Assembly (NCBI GenBank): GCA_017883345.1
Contig: JADGNT010000376.1
Span: 1-5,706, forward strand
Reading direction: 5' to 3'
From: Candidatus Solibacter sp.
GTDB taxonomy: Bacteria > Acidobacteriota > Terriglobia > Bryobacterales > Bryobacteraceae
Length of the DNA stretch: 5,706 nucleotides
Shown: piece by piece, positions 5,557 through 5,706 of the stretch
How positions within the stretch are numbered: the stretch's first letter is position 1
Layout of the letters: every line of letters begins with the position of its first letter
The notes under the pieces: generated by a model
The model's database searches: none
The model's input: only the letters and a program-made list of their open reading frames with translations
What the model was told of the DNA's origin: nothing
Position numbers and translations under genes: made by a program

Positions 5557-5706
5557 TTGGACCTCACACATGCGGCGGTAGCCTTTGGGGCGGCCTTTCT
5601 GGCCGGAGCCATCAACTCGGTAGCGGGCGGCGGGACGCTGGTCTCCTTTCCGGCGCTGATCTGGCTGGGCCTGAGTTCGGTGACGGCGAACGCCACCAGC
5701 ACGGTG
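5557..5706 (+). CDS. TSUP family permease (TauE/SafE, DUF81 type), N-terminal part (runs off the right edge)
   Basis: The first 50 codons of an inner-membrane protein that continues beyond the window. From TTG 5557 the translation starts [20 protein letters not shown], followed by [20 protein letters not shown] and [10 protein letters not shown]. The [19 protein letters not shown] stretch followed by ANATSTV is the conserved first repeat of the TauE/SafE family, about 250 residues and 7-8 membrane helices in full. Members export sulfite, sulfoacetate and other small organic or sulfur anions, and the substrate here cannot be told. No ATG or GTG lies in frame in the 40 bases upstream. TTG 5557 is therefore the likely start. 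An ATG at 5570 is out of frame. It is divergent from the small HTH gene. Only the partial length limits confidence. Confidence 0.88.
   Translation, partial: MDLTHAAVAFGAAFLAGAINSVAGGGTLVSFPALIWLGLSSVTANATSTV

Noticed and set aside
5207..5581. 124-codon plus-strand frame over the small HTH gene
   Set aside because: It is antisense to a recognisable HTH domain and has no motif of its own.

Overview
The window is GC-rich, tightly packed bacterial DNA with six protein genes, two of them cut by the window edges, and one family of short palindromic repeats. No tRNA, rRNA, CRISPR array, transposase or phage gene is visible. GC-rich coding DNA, the gene complement, the GGGACAGAC repeats and a bacterial relative of the tetraether-synthase radical SAM family together suggest an Acidobacteriota-like soil bacterium, possibly of the Solibacter/Bryobacter group. 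That placement is inference from remembered family distributions, not something the sequence proves.

Left part (1-1419): a two-gene minus-strand operon. hemW (138-1253) is followed by the start of a low-specificity L-threonine aldolase gene (1-141), with a 4-base ATGA overlap. The roughly 165-base divergent region upstream of hemW holds two 30-base-period direct repeats and one inverted copy of the core GGGACAGACC.

Middle (1420-3237): two plus-strand genes, 60 bases apart, for predicted exported proteins of unknown function (194 and 390 residues). They look like a small operon acting outside the cytoplasmic membrane. They run convergently into the next gene.

Right part (3292-5706): a 545-residue radical SAM enzyme on the minus strand carries an N-terminal CxxC/CxxH knuckle, a CPDDCGLC motif, the CxxxCxxC SAM cluster motif and several C-terminal cysteines. 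This is the layout of the MJ0619/COG1964 family, which contains tetraether lipid synthase (Tes), so it is a candidate for making membrane-spanning lipids. Upstream of it, 319 bases without a gene contain an 87-base inverted repeat (5046-5132) made of two oppositely oriented palindromes with the same GGGACAGAC core, then a 13-base palindrome. A small stand-alone RodZ-type helix-turn-helix protein (5249-5491, minus) is divergent from the start of a TauE/SafE-type permease (5557 to the edge, plus).

The points most worth following up are the Tes-like enzyme and the two-locus GGGACAGAC repeat family. The neighbouring genes do not form an obvious single pathway, and I do not see a defence or mobile system here.
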